From positions 355,581 through 419,580 of the forward strand of contig NZ_NJAI01000006.1 in the NCBI RefSeq assembly GCF_002632725.1: DNA of 64,000 nucleotides, in the 5' to 3' direction. Origin of the DNA: Xenorhabdus hominickii (GTDB taxonomy: Bacteria > Pseudomonadota > Gammaproteobacteria > Enterobacterales > Enterobacteriaceae). The notes under the pieces are model-generated. The model did not search any database and was not told the origin of the DNA. It was given only the letters and a program-made list of their open reading frames with translations. Position numbers and translations under genes: made by a program. Of the stretch, positions 28,971-38,813 are shown one piece after another (positions within the stretch are counted from its first letter, which is position 1; every line of letters begins with the position of its first letter).

Positions 28971-31900
28971 TGTGCAGCTCCTTTATGACGTTTTTCCCGT
29001 TGTTGCAAACGCTTTTGTTGTTGACGCTGACGAAGAGTAATCGACTGGCAATTTTCGTCTTGGGTGTCTTTTCGGCAACGCAAACTGAGCGTCTCTGGTG
29101 TTGGATAAGCAAATAAATCAGTAACGGAAAGATGCTGGAAACCCGCATGTTGTAATTGACTATGCAATTGAATTAGTTGTAGTGAGTTGGCTCCAGCCTC
29201 GAAAAAGTTCTGTTGTGCATTGATAGGTTGATTTATGACAGATAAAAACAGGCGTTGAATTTCGCTGCATGTTTCACTGCATATTTCATGGCGTACTTGT
29301 AGATCGAATCCTTCCAAACGTGGTGATGACGCAATAGCCACAGTAGCGTTATCTTCAACCGTATTATCTTCAATCATCAGGCATTGCTGGCGTGGTATCA
29401 GTTGTTCCAACGCAGAATGCCAGCTCTCTGGTTGTGCAGCGAGGGTGCGCAATAGCGCCATATAGCTGTTGAACATGTTTTGTAACTGATGTGGCTCAAA
29501 TAATTCTTCAACCGCATCCCAGTTCAGGCAAAGCTCGTTATCAGATTCATAAACCTGATGATCCAGCCAGATTTGTGGCGTTTGCGAGATACCCCAAACC
29601 GGTTTCATCCATGATGAATGTGAAAGGAATTTCCCTTCATGGGTTCCCAAAGCACTGGTGAAAACGACCGGCATAATGGCAGCATCAGGGCCACGGCTCT
29701 GAGCAAGTTCACGCATCACTTTGATCGCTGAAATATGACGGTGATCCAGATCCTGCCATAACTGTTGTTGCAACCGTCGTGTACTTGATAACCAGTTTTT
29801 CTCCGGGTGCCAGGCCAGTAGTGACAGTGAAGTGAAATCTCCCAGAATATGTTTAATATCTTCGTGCCAGTGTGGGCGATCGAAAAGAGTAAGGTTAAGG
29901 GTTAATTCCGGCTTGGTGCTGAAAGCGGACAGAACAGCCGCATAAGCCGCAATGAGGAGCGCAGAAGGGGTTATCTGATGAGGTGCAGCATGTTGCTTTA
30001 ACTGATTCCATTCATGTGCAGATAACCGATCGCTATAGCGAACAAAACGCGGTGATTGAACACTTTCTGGTGCAATACGCAATGGTAATTGCGGAGCCAG
30101 TGGTAATGTCTTTACTTGCTCCTGCCAATATTGCAGCGAATTCTGATGCGTCGGTGTTTGTTGCTGACGTAACACACAATCCCGGAATGTGACGTTCAGT
30201 GGCGGCAATTCGTGTTGCTCGTCAAGGTATAGCTGTTCTAATTCAGCCAGCAATATTTGCATGCTCAATCCATCTAACAGCAAATTATCCAGACTGACAA
30301 ATAGCCGGGAGACAAGGTTGTTGTCTTGTGCCAGTTGGAAATCGAATACCGGCCAGTGACTGACATCCAATACCTGATGTGACAGACGGTCGCGTAGTGT
30401 GTCTGCTTCACTGAGAACAGCAAATTGGTGTTGTTTAACAGAGAAAAGCGGAACATTTTTTAATATCTGCTGCTGTCCATTTATCACAATAGTTCTGAGT
30501 ACCGGATGGCGCAGGATCAGGCGATTTAATACCCGATTAAGACGTTGCACATCCAGTTGTTCTATCCGGTATTCGATAAAGAAGTGCGCACCAACACCAC
30601 TCAGGGTAAAGCCAGGATGGCGCCCGACCAGATAGGCTTGCTGAACTTCGGTCAATGGGAAAGGTTGATATTCATCTTTATCCTGCTCTTTAGATGATGA
30701 AATTTCAGACAGAGGATCAAGCAGAGGAGAAAGTGTCGCGGTGAATGTCGCTAATTGCGGATGACGGAAAAGGTGGCTGAGTTCACCTTTCAAACCTTGT
30801 TGTGCCAGTTCACCTATCAGGCGTGTCGCTAAAAGACTGTCACCACCAAGTTGGAAAAAGTCGCTGTTACGATCTGGCTGCGCAGTATTCAACAATCGTT
30901 GCCAAATGACAGCCACCGCTTGTTCCTCTGCATTCAGCAAAAGTACGTCACTCTGGTTTGTCTCAGTTTCGGTTTTCGCACTGAACAGCAAACCTTGAGC
31001 CAGTGCCTTACGGTCGATTTTACCGTTAGGTGTCAGAGGCAGACGGGGAATAACATGCAAGCGCTGTGGGATCATATATCCCGGCAAATATTGGGCCAGT
31101 ACGGACTTAATTTTTTCCCTATCAGGGATAGTGACGCTGTCACTTACTTGCATCAATAACAGACTAAGGCTACCAAAGGTAATGGGTGTATCCGTCTGTA
31201 ATGGGAGAAGAGATAACCACTGTGATGCAGAACGTAGCTGAATACCGTGAGGTGAGAGCAACTCGGTTGTGATCAGAGAGATAGAGGAAGCATGATGTAA
31301 CTCTACTGCTAATACCAATGCACCGGGTTGTGCCAAAGGCATCAACGCTTTGATGCAGTTTGCTGGATCTGTTTCTCGGTGTAATACATTGTTTAGCAGG
31401 ATAATATCTGCCTGATGTTGTAGCGACTCAGGAATTTGCTCAGGCCAGTGTTTTATTGATGCATGAGCGTGGTTACTTAATCGGGTTTGCATCTGGTTAA
31501 TCATTGCCTGAGAACGTTCAAAGCCGATATAGGATAGATGTTGATCAGTAATATGTTCTGCCAGCCATTGGGCACAGAGACCACTGCGGGCGTCGAACTC
31601 CATCACGGTAACTGGGCGCTGTAACCGTTGGGAAAGGGCAATAATGACCTGTTTTAATCCTGCCAGCCATTGTTGAGTTTCTGGCAATACAAAGAGCTGT
31701 TGCTCTGGTGCGAATTGCGGATCATCAAGTAATGTGACGGCTGTTTGTTGTCCGGTAAGAATATTACGCAGCGTAGAATGCCAACGCTCAGGAATATATC
31801 CTGCTTCATTATTGAGTGCCTGACTTAATATAGAAGATGACAATCCGGCCTGATATATGTGATGTGCAGACTCAACCAATAGACTGCATTCCAATGGATT

Positions 31901-34900
31901 ACACTGGCAAAGGTACGCCAGCATACGGGCAAACCAGTCATGATATTCCGGTTGAGGTTGATAGTGTTTCAGGCAATCGGTGAGCGATTGTGGTGAAGTA
32001 AACGTAATACCATAACGAGACAGATGTTCCAGCAAGAATATTGCAACTTGGAATTCGCGGCTATCATCAGGTTGACTCGTCTTATTGGTTATTGCCTGCA
32101 TTGCAGGAAACAGCTCACGATAGTTTGTTGGTAACTGTGGAGCACGATTTACGCGTTGGCATAAAACATCGCCTTCCAATTCAAGGAACGCCACCAGCGA
32201 TTTATCTTTTTCGCCACTGGTCAACGCAACTCCTTTACTAATACCGGTTACTTGATTGAGGGCGGCATCTATTTCTCCTAGCTCAATGCGGTAACCACCA
32301 ATTTTGACCTGACTATCGCGGCGTCCCACAAACTCAAGCCAGCCTTCGGGGTGATAACAGCCCAGATCACCAGTACGATACCAGCGTTCTCCCTGATCAA
32401 CGACGAATTGCGCCGCAGTGCGTTCTTCGTCATTAAAATAGCCTAATGCGACGCCGACACCACCAATCCAAAGTTCACCAACAACCCAGTCAGGGCAATC
32501 ACGGCCATCTTCACCCACGATACGGTAACGCTGGTTAGCCAAAGGATAACCATAAGGAATAGAGCGCCACTGTGCGTCAACTTTTTTGACAATATATTCA
32601 TTCGACCAGATAGCAGCTTCCGTTGCTCCTCCCATGGCACTGAGTACACCATCAGGATTGAATGCCTGGTAACGTTCAGGCAGTGACAAGCCGACCCAAT
32701 CACCGGACAGCATAACGGTACGAAGCGTTTTCGGCGCATCAACCTCTATCCCTTCACAATAGGTCAGCAACATATCGAACAGTGCTGGTACGCTGTTCCA
32801 CAACGTAATGTTATGTTGCTCGATCAACATTTCCCATGTTGATGGATCACGACGTTGTGCTTCATTAATTAATACCAGTGCCCCACCGGTACTGAGAATG
32901 CCAAAAATGTCATAAACAGAGAGGTCGAAATGCAGGGCAGAGAGTGCCAGCAACCGGTCACTGCTTTGAACCTGATGACGACGATTTATGTCCAGACAAG
33001 TATTGAGAGCGCTTTGGTGACTGATCACAACACCTTTTGGTATCCCGGTTGAACCCGAGGTATAGATGATATAGGCCGGATCGGTTACCTCACGTTTAGC
33101 CATGCTGGCTAAAGGGGATACTTGTTTATCCTGATGCCATGAAACACAGTGTACATCCTGTGACCACACCGTATTTTGCTGTGCAGGATCAGTGATAACG
33201 ATATTGATTCCGGCACTTTCACAGATAGCTCGACGGCGGCTTAATGGCTGATCCACAGGGACGGGAACGTAAACACTGCCAGCATAGAGTATGGCTAATA
33301 CAGCGACAATTTGTCCGATGCCTTTTTCCATACTAATCGCAACCCGGCCTCCCGGCATCACCGACATTTCTTGCAATACAGCGGCTAACTGACGGGCTGC
33401 CAGACTGAGTTCGCCATAACTCATTTTTTGATTGTGAGTTACCAACGCAACAGCATTAGGAGTGCGCTCTGCCTGTGCAAACACGTCCTCATGCAATAAG
33501 GCATCGGGTAGTGGTTCAACTGTATTATTAATTTGATGACGCAGATGGTATTGCGATTCAGGCATCAGATCCGGTAGCTTTTCGCTCCACTGTGTAGCAT
33601 TTTCTGTCAGATTCTCAATAAGCCCTTGGTAGGCAGTGAATAAGGTATCCATTAAGCCATCAGGGAAGAGTTCATCGTTGCTATCCCACTGAATATTGAG
33701 CGCGTTTTCATGTTCAAAAGCGACGAAATCCAACCATACCTGAGGTGTTTGTGATATTCCCCAACTTGGTTTTCCCAGAACATCACGGGTATTCTCACCA
33801 TATAAAGGACGGCCTAAATTGCTGGTAAATACAATTGGCGCCCCGTGTGGATGGTTACCTCGTTTCTTGAGTTCACGTAAAACTTCTACACCAGACCAGT
33901 GACGATGTTCGTAAGCTTCGGCAAATGTTGCCTGTGCATCTTTAGCCAGTTGGCAAAACGGTAAATTATCACCGGGAATGTCTAACAGCAGAATGTTGGT
34001 AAAATCCGCCAAAATGTTGTCAACCGCAGGATGCAGTGAAGCTCTGTCAAATAGCGTTAGGTTAAACAACAAGCGTGTTGAATTGCTCCAGCGACATAAT
34101 AAAGCGGCAAATGCAGTCGCCAATGCCATGGTTGGCGTAACCCCATTTTGCTGTGCGAGATGTTTAAAACGTTCCCAATGCTCAGGTGCTAAACAGAAAC
34201 GTCTGCGCTGAATCCGGACATCTTTTATTAGGGCTGGGTCCCGAGCCAGAGGAAGTTGGGGAGCAAGAGGCAAAGTATCTAACCGACTACGCCAAAATAC
34301 CTCGGCATCCTGTCGGGCTTGCCCGAATTGGCCCTGATATTGCGTTAGATAACTGCAAAAATCATAGTCAGAAGAAATAGCAGGCAGGCTGCGTTTGGCA
34401 ATTACTGCGGCCAGTTCGGTAAAGAACAGACTGAAACTGGCCGCATCCATGATCAACAGGTCGATATTGGTATGCAGCCGGTGTTGATTGTCACCAAACA
34501 GACTAAGTTGAATATCGAAAGTTTCTCCTTCGTCAACCTGTAATACCCGGTGGCTCAGTTGTTCACGTATGTTGCTCAGAGCTCGTTGCTGTTCATTTTC
34601 TGTCAAACTGCGTAAATCATGAACGGTTAATTTTTTCCAATAAGCATGGGTCATGCCTTGCTGGCGTCCATCTGGCAAAAAACGTACTCGTAACATAGGA
34701 TGCCGCTGAATCAGCACATGAATCGCAGTTTCCAATTGTTCTGGTTTCAGCCCGATACCATCAAACTCTTGATACAAATGGCAACCAATTCCTCCCAACG
34801 TTTGTTCCGGTGAACGCCCGACAAAATAAGCATGCTGTACTGCCGTCAATGGGAAAGGGCAAGCATCTGCAATTCGTGGTTGTGGCGTTGTATCTTGGGA

Positions 34901-35167
34901 CACTGTTTGAGTGACAGGTGCATGACATTGTGGTGTATTGCACTGTAAGAGCTGGCTCCAGGCATGCAGTGTCGGTTCTTGGTAAAGTTCGCGCAGAGTG
35001 ACGCGATGCCCCTGGCGTCTAAATTGATTTAACAATGCCATTATTTGCATTGAATCCAATCCATTACGAATTAAATCGTCATCATCACCCACCAAAATAT
35101 TCTTTTGATTAAACAGGCCAGATATGAGTTGGCGCAGCGAATCAGGGGAGAGAAGGTCCATGTGCAT
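28967..35167 (-). CDS. irp2: Irp2/HMWP2-like NRPS (ArCP-Cy-A[E]-PCP-Cy-PCP)
   Basis: 2066 residues. ArCP (NGLDSMQ, Ser ~38); Cy1 (FPLTAVQHAYFVGR ~103, DLLIMDAAS ~235); A domain from ~560 (A3 IYTSGSTGIPKGV ~700, FDLSVYDIF, LWNSVPA, MLSGDW, GGATEAAIW) giving D-L-Y-N-M-S-M-I-W, the cysteine code of HMWP2. Between A8 and A10 (~1000-1370) sits a methyltransferase-like insert whose motif I is degenerate (VMEFDARSG in place of xExGxGxG); HMWP2/PchE use such inserts as epimerases. Then A10 (LTPNGKIDRK ~1383), PCP1 (LGGDSLL ~1442), Cy2 (FPLTEVQQAYLVGR ~1510, DNLLLDGLS ~1630) and PCP2 (AGANSLQ ~1990). It joins salicylate to two cyclised cysteines, both loaded by one A domain. ATG 35167 has AGGA seven bases upstream; the stop overlaps irp1. 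Confidence 0.96.
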   Translation of the reverse strand: MHMDLLSPDSLRQLISGLFNQKNILVGDDDDLIRNGLDSMQIMALLNQFRRQGHRVTLRELYQEPTLHAWSQLLQCNTPQCHAPVTQTVSQDTTPQPRIADACPFPLTAVQHAYFVGRSPEQTLGGIGCHLYQEFDGIGLKPEQLETAIHVLIQRHPMLRVRFLPDGRQQGMTHAYWKKLTVHDLRSLTENEQQRALSNIREQLSHRVLQVDEGETFDIQLSLFGDNQHRLHTNIDLLIMDAASFSLFFTELAAVIAKRSLPAISSDYDFCSYLTQYQGQFGQARQDAEVFWRSRLDTLPLAPQLPLARDPALIKDVRIQRRRFCLAPEHWERFKHLAQQNGVTPTMALATAFAALLCRWSNSTRLLFNLTLFDRASLHPAVDNILADFTNILLLDIPGDNLPFCQLAKDAQATFAEAYEHRHWSGVEVLRELKKRGNHPHGAPIVFTSNLGRPLYGENTRDVLGKPSWGISQTPQVWLDFVAFEHENALNIQWDSNDELFPDGLMDTLFTAYQGLIENLTENATQWSEKLPDLMPESQYHLRHQINNTVEPLPDALLHEDVFAQAERTPNAVALVTHNQKMSYGELSLAARQLAAVLQEMSVMPGGRVAISMEKGIGQIVAVLAILYAGSVYVPVPVDQPLSRRRAICESAGINIVITDPAQQNTVWSQDVHCVSWHQDKQVSPLASMAKREVTDPAYIIYTSGSTGIPKGVVISHQSALNTCLDINRRHQVQSSDRLLALSALHFDLSVYDIFGILSTGGALVLINEAQRRDPSTWEMLIEQHNITLWNSVPALFDMLLTYCEGIEVDAPKTLRTVMLSGDWVGLSLPERYQAFNPDGVLSAMGGATEAAIWSNEYIVKKVDAQWRSIPYGYPLANQRYRIVGEDGRDCPDWVVGELWIGGVGVALGYFNDEERTAAQFVVDQGERWYRTGDLGCYHPEGWLEFVGRRDSQVKIGGYRIELGEIDAALNQVTGISKGVALTSGEKDKSLVAFLELEGDVLCQRVNRAPQLPTNYRELFPAMQAITNKTSQPDDSREFQVAIFLLEHLSRYGITFTSPQSLTDCLKHYQPQPEYHDWFARMLAYLCQCNPLECSLLVESAHHIYQAGLSSSILSQALNNEAGYIPERWHSTLRNILTGQQTAVTLLDDPQFAPEQQLFVLPETQQWLAGLKQVIIALSQRLQRPVTVMEFDARSGLCAQWLAEHITDQHLSYIGFERSQAMINQMQTRLSNHAHASIKHWPEQIPESLQHQADIILLNNVLHRETDPANCIKALMPLAQPGALVLAVELHHASSISLITTELLSPHGIQLRSASQWLSLLPLQTDTPITFGSLSLLLMQVSDSVTIPDREKIKSVLAQYLPGYMIPQRLHVIPRLPLTPNGKIDRKALAQGLLFSAKTETETNQSDVLLLNAEEQAVAVIWQRLLNTAQPDRNSDFFQLGGDSLLATRLIGELAQQGLKGELSHLFRHPQLATFTATLSPLLDPLSEISSSKEQDKDEYQPFPLTEVQQAYLVGRHPGFTLSGVGAHFFIEYRIEQLDVQRLNRVLNRLILRHPVLRTIVINGQQQILKNVPLFSVKQHQFAVLSEADTLRDRLSHQVLDVSHWPVFDFQLAQDNNLVSRLFVSLDNLLLDGLSMQILLAELEQLYLDEQHELPPLNVTFRDCVLRQQQTPTHQNSLQYWQEQVKTLPLAPQLPLRIAPESVQSPRFVRYSDRLSAHEWNQLKQHAAPHQITPSALLIAAYAAVLSAFSTKPELTLNLTLFDRPHWHEDIKHILGDFTSLSLLAWHPEKNWLSSTRRLQQQLWQDLDHRHISAIKVMRELAQSRGPDAAIMPVVFTSALGTHEGKFLSHSSWMKPVWGISQTPQIWLDHQVYESDNELCLNWDAVEELFEPHQLQNMFNSYMALLRTLAAQPESWHSALEQLIPRQQCLMIEDNTVEDNATVAIASSPRLEGFDLQVRHEICSETCSEIQRLFLSVINQPINAQQNFFEAGANSLQLIQLHSQLQHAGFQHLSVTDLFAYPTPETLSLRCRKDTQDENCQSITLRQRQQQKRLQQREKRHKGAAQ

Positions 35168-35218
35168 GAAAAAATCCTATAAAAATGGCAGTCACGTAAT
35201 AAGTTAAAAATGAGTGGA

Positions 35219-37012
35219 TCACACCTTGTTCGGGTGAATGTTTCCGGGTAAATGTTTCGGATGTAAGTGCCAATGCTCTTCTGAACCAAGGTGATTTTTC
35301 CAGAGAGATTGATAAAGCGGGCAGCGATTCAGTAATTCGTCATGGGTACCGCTATCACACAGGGTTCCATGATCCATTACCAATATTTGATCAGCGCGGG
35401 TTATTGTGCTTAACCGATGAGCGATAACGAAAACGGTTTTATTCTGGGTAAGAGAATCAAACGCTTCTTGTATCAATCGCTCATTTTCCGGATCCAGTGA
35501 AGCGGTTGCTTCGTCCAGGAATAAAACAGGAGACTGTTTTAGAATAGCGCGAGCAATGGCAAGACGCTGGCGTTCACCACCGGACAATGTACCGCCATCC
35601 ACACCTAAAAGGGTGTCGTACCCTTGTGGCAAGGCCATAATCGTATCGTGAATATTGGCAAGGTGGGCGGCTTGTTCCAATTCCAACTGAGTTGCATTCG
35701 GATTGCCCAAACGGAGATTATTCGCGACAGTATCCTGAAAGAGTGCTGTTTCCTGGAACACCATTGTGACGGTGTCATACAGGGCTTGGGTCTGATAATG
35801 ATGGATAGGAGCACCACCCAGCCGGATTTCACCTTTACCCAGTTGATAAAAAGAGAGCAATAAATAGGCCAGCGTGGATTTACCGCTGCCACTTGGCCCC
35901 ACAATGGCGGTCATACTGCCTTGTGGCGCATAAAATGAAACGTTTTGGATAGCTGGTTGGCTAGTGCCTGGGTAGCTAAATGAAACATTGTTAACTTCAA
36001 TATCGTATTTGGCTGGTGCTGCTAATGGCCCGGAAACTTGCGTTTCAACCGCTTCTATCTCTGCAATATGCATTTCGCCCACTTGTGTCAATGCGGTCAC
36101 ATTGATCAGGGGAATGATCCCGCGTAAAGGGGTAATCGTGGCAAACAGCAGCAAAATCGTGATGAGCATTTCGGAAAGTGTGAGTGCTTCCGGAGAATGG
36201 AAACGTAGTGCTCCGGCTAGAATACCAACCACCACACTGGTATCAATGACAATGTAGAACAGACTCAGTAGCGGTATGCTTTTAAATACTCCACGGCGGA
36301 ATGCAACACGTAATTGCTCAATTTCTTGGTCAAAACGCTGCTCTACCGTTGTGGTCGCCGCTGCTGCGCGGATAAAGGCCATGCCTTGTGCATACTCTAC
36401 GATCGATTCAGACACGTCAGCCATCATCGCTGCCCGTCGACGCAATATTTCATTTAGCTTTTGACGGATTGCGCCCAGAATGATTAGACCAACCATCAAT
36501 ACCAATAGGGCACTGCCAGCAACAATCCAATCAAACCAGAATAAAGCCAGATAAATGAGCGCCAGCATCGTAATCTGACAGGTAATTTGTGGTGTGGTAT
36601 AGGCGGATTGATTTTCCTGCCATTGCACATCTTCGGATAATGTCAGTGCTATTTTTCCGGCACTTAGCCCCCGGATTGTTGCGACAGACATACTGACAAG
36701 CCGCTGTAGCAAAGAACGACGGATTTCTATACCCAATCCATAAGCAGCAATGGTGAGTTTACGCAGTGCGCGAGACATAAAAGCGAACCGCAGCACCAGT
36801 AACAGAATCAATAACGTCAGAGTGATAAACGGCAGCATATTATTGCCACTCTCTTTCAGATGAGTATCCTCCAGATGGGTGATAGCCCAAGCTGCGATGG
36901 CAAGTTGAGCAATAATCGCAATGATATCAAGCTGCTTATATAACAACCCACAGAACCAAACCCGTTGCAGTTTCGGGGGCAAATGTTGCTGGAGACGATT
37001 AAATAGCCCCAT
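35219..37012 (-). CDS. irp6: ABC transporter with fused permease and ATPase (YbtP/Irp6-like)
   Basis: 597 residues from ATG 37012 (MGLFNRLQQHLPPKL), chosen because an AGGAG lies nine bases upstream and the length equals YbtP; the frame is open further but runs into irp7. Six membrane segments in the first ~310 residues, then a nucleotide-binding domain: Walker A GPSGSGKST, Q-loop VFQETALFQDT, signature LSGGERQR, Walker B PVLFLDEATASLD, H-loop AHRL. YbtP and YbtQ form an inner-membrane heterodimer that imports the iron-siderophore complex or exports related molecules. The start overlaps the irp7 stop by 14 bases. irp2 follows after 51 bases. Confidence 0.93.
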   Translation of the reverse strand: MGLFNRLQQHLPPKLQRVWFCGLLYKQLDIIAIIAQLAIAAWAITHLEDTHLKESGNNMLPFITLTLLILLLVLRFAFMSRALRKLTIAAYGLGIEIRRSLLQRLVSMSVATIRGLSAGKIALTLSEDVQWQENQSAYTTPQITCQITMLALIYLALFWFDWIVAGSALLVLMVGLIILGAIRQKLNEILRRRAAMMADVSESIVEYAQGMAFIRAAAATTTVEQRFDQEIEQLRVAFRRGVFKSIPLLSLFYIVIDTSVVVGILAGALRFHSPEALTLSEMLITILLLFATITPLRGIIPLINVTALTQVGEMHIAEIEAVETQVSGPLAAPAKYDIEVNNVSFSYPGTSQPAIQNVSFYAPQGSMTAIVGPSGSGKSTLAYLLLSFYQLGKGEIRLGGAPIHHYQTQALYDTVTMVFQETALFQDTVANNLRLGNPNATQLELEQAAHLANIHDTIMALPQGYDTLLGVDGGTLSGGERQRLAIARAILKQSPVLFLDEATASLDPENERLIQEAFDSLTQNKTVFVIAHRLSTITRADQILVMDHGTLCDSGTHDELLNRCPLYQSLWKNHLGSEEHWHLHPKHLPGNIHPNKV

Positions 37013-38813
37013 GATAATTTTCTCCTGTTCCGGTAGTTTCTCCCCGCCAAGCGGCCCACTGTTTGGCATATGCGCCTTGCTGTGAAACCAATTCATCATG
37101 GGTACCTTGCTCAATAATTTGTCCTTTATCTAAGACCAGTATTTGATCAAGATGACGGATAGTCGGCAGGCGATGGGCAATAACAATCACTGTTTTGGTG
37201 TGACATAGTGCATTGAGTGCTTGTTGCATCTCTTTTTCACATTCAGGATCGGCATAAGCTGTGGCTTCATCCAAGACAAGAATTGGCGCATTTTTCAGGA
37301 TAGCGGAGGCAACGGCGATACGCTGTTTTTCTCCCACAGACAAGCTGATACCGTTGTTAAGCACAGTATCGTAACCTTGTGGTAGCTGTTGAATAAATTG
37401 GTGTGCCTGTGCTGCGGTGGCTGCCGCTTCAACCTCGGCTTGGGATGCATCAGGGCGGGCCAGTCGGATATTATTGGCTATCGTATCGTTGAACAGAAAT
37501 ACACGCTGAAAAACAAAAGAAATGTTATTACGCAGGGTGGGTTCATCCATATTACGGATATCAATACCACCAACGGTAATTTTGCCTTGTTTCGGGTCCC
37601 AAAGACGAGCAATCAAACTGGCTACAGTCGATTTACCCGAACCACTGGCTCCTACCAGGGCCAGTGAACTTCCGGCAGGTACGGAAAACGAGATGTTATT
37701 TAATGCATTATCCTGCCCATTTTGATAGGAGAAGCTGACATTATGCAAGGTAACGCTATGATCGATAGGGGATTGAGCATTAGTCGTTGGACTCTGAGTA
37801 CATGGTGTTAATTCAGGTTGATTCATTAACCAGTGATAACGTGTGATTAATGCTTCTTGCTGTTGCAAACGTGTCATCACCGCGAACATGGATGAAGCAA
37901 TATTGCCGAATGCCATAGCGGCCAGAATAAAGAAGGTGAATTCAAATACAGAGATTTCTTGTCGGTTAAATAACCAGACTGCCAATGGAAGTACAAATAA
38001 TAAGTTAGCGCTCGATAATACAAAAAAACGGCTGGATTTTACCTGCACTTTCTCAACCCAGACATCGATAATACGTGTCAGGGCAGTGAATGCTTCTTCA
38101 GCTCGCTGTAGCGCAATATTGCCGCCTGAATAGGTTTTTACCACAGGGATAGCATTGATAACTTCACCCATGGTCGAAGCAATACGATTTTGGGCTGCGT
38201 AAAAGTGCTGAGTTGTGGTTTGAACTTTTATCTGAATATAGATGAATAATAAACAAGCGCCCAAAGTTGGGGCGAATGCCGCTAATGCTAACCGCCAATC
38301 GATGACCAACATAACACTCAATGCGATCAGCGGGCCAAACAAGGTTGCGGACATCTCTGGAATGATATGGGCAATACCATCTTCAAGCTGTTCGACGTCA
38401 TCTAACATCATCTTCTTGATTTCGGTGCTGTCAGTCTGCATGAAGAAGCCTAGGGGAACAGACTTCAACTTACTGCTGATGTTACGACGAACATCAGCCT
38501 GAACATCGGCGGCAATCAAATGAGAAACAAATGTTGAGCCACTGAAAGTCAACATAGCAGCAAAGGTAAAACCCAATAACGTGACACCGTAACTCAATAA
38601 CGTGTCATATTGTCCGTCATAGATAGATTGGGTAATTAACCCAGCAACCGCTGCCGGTAGTATTTGTAGACCAGCAGAAACGATGGCAAGCAAAATTGCA
38701 ATGTAACTCAGCGTGCGGTATGGGCGCATCATACCCCATAATGTCTTAATGACACCGGCATCAGCAGCGCGTTGCTCTGGCGAGTTCTGCGCAGAAGAGT
38801 CATAACTAAGCAT
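36999..38813 (-). CDS. irp7: ABC transporter with fused permease and ATPase (YbtQ/Irp7-like)
   Basis: 604 residues from ATG 38813 (MLSYDSSAQNSPEQR), which has AGGAAAG upstream and overlaps the ybtX stop; the YbtQ length (~600) supports this start over one 25 codons earlier. N-terminal six-helix permease, then ATPase domain with GASGSGKST, VFQRVFLFND, LSVGEKQR (signature with V for the usual G, LSVGE), LVLDEATAYADPE and IAHRLPT. It pairs with the next gene product. The Walker B neighbourhood (ATAYADPE) matches YbtQ. Confidence 0.92.
   Translation of the reverse strand: MLSYDSSAQNSPEQRAADAGVIKTLWGMMRPYRTLSYIAILLAIVSAGLQILPAAVAGLITQSIYDGQYDTLLSYGVTLLGFTFAAMLTFSGSTFVSHLIAADVQADVRRNISSKLKSVPLGFFMQTDSTEIKKMMLDDVEQLEDGIAHIIPEMSATLFGPLIALSVMLVIDWRLALAAFAPTLGACLLFIYIQIKVQTTTQHFYAAQNRIASTMGEVINAIPVVKTYSGGNIALQRAEEAFTALTRIIDVWVEKVQVKSSRFFVLSSANLLFVLPLAVWLFNRQEISVFEFTFFILAAMAFGNIASSMFAVMTRLQQQEALITRYHWLMNQPELTPCTQSPTTNAQSPIDHSVTLHNVSFSYQNGQDNALNNISFSVPAGSSLALVGASGSGKSTVASLIARLWDPKQGKITVGGIDIRNMDEPTLRNNISFVFQRVFLFNDTIANNIRLARPDASQAEVEAAATAAQAHQFIQQLPQGYDTVLNNGISLSVGEKQRIAVASAILKNAPILVLDEATAYADPECEKEMQQALNALCHTKTVIVIAHRLPTIRHLDQILVLDKGQIIEQGTHDELVSQQGAYAKQWAAWRGETTGTGENYHGAI

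Noticed and set aside
35219-37114. Longer starts for irp6, irp7, uspE, the AraC gene and the EamA gene
   Set aside because: The extra N-terminal residues overlap upstream genes or lack ribosome sites, and the shorter forms fit the family lengths.
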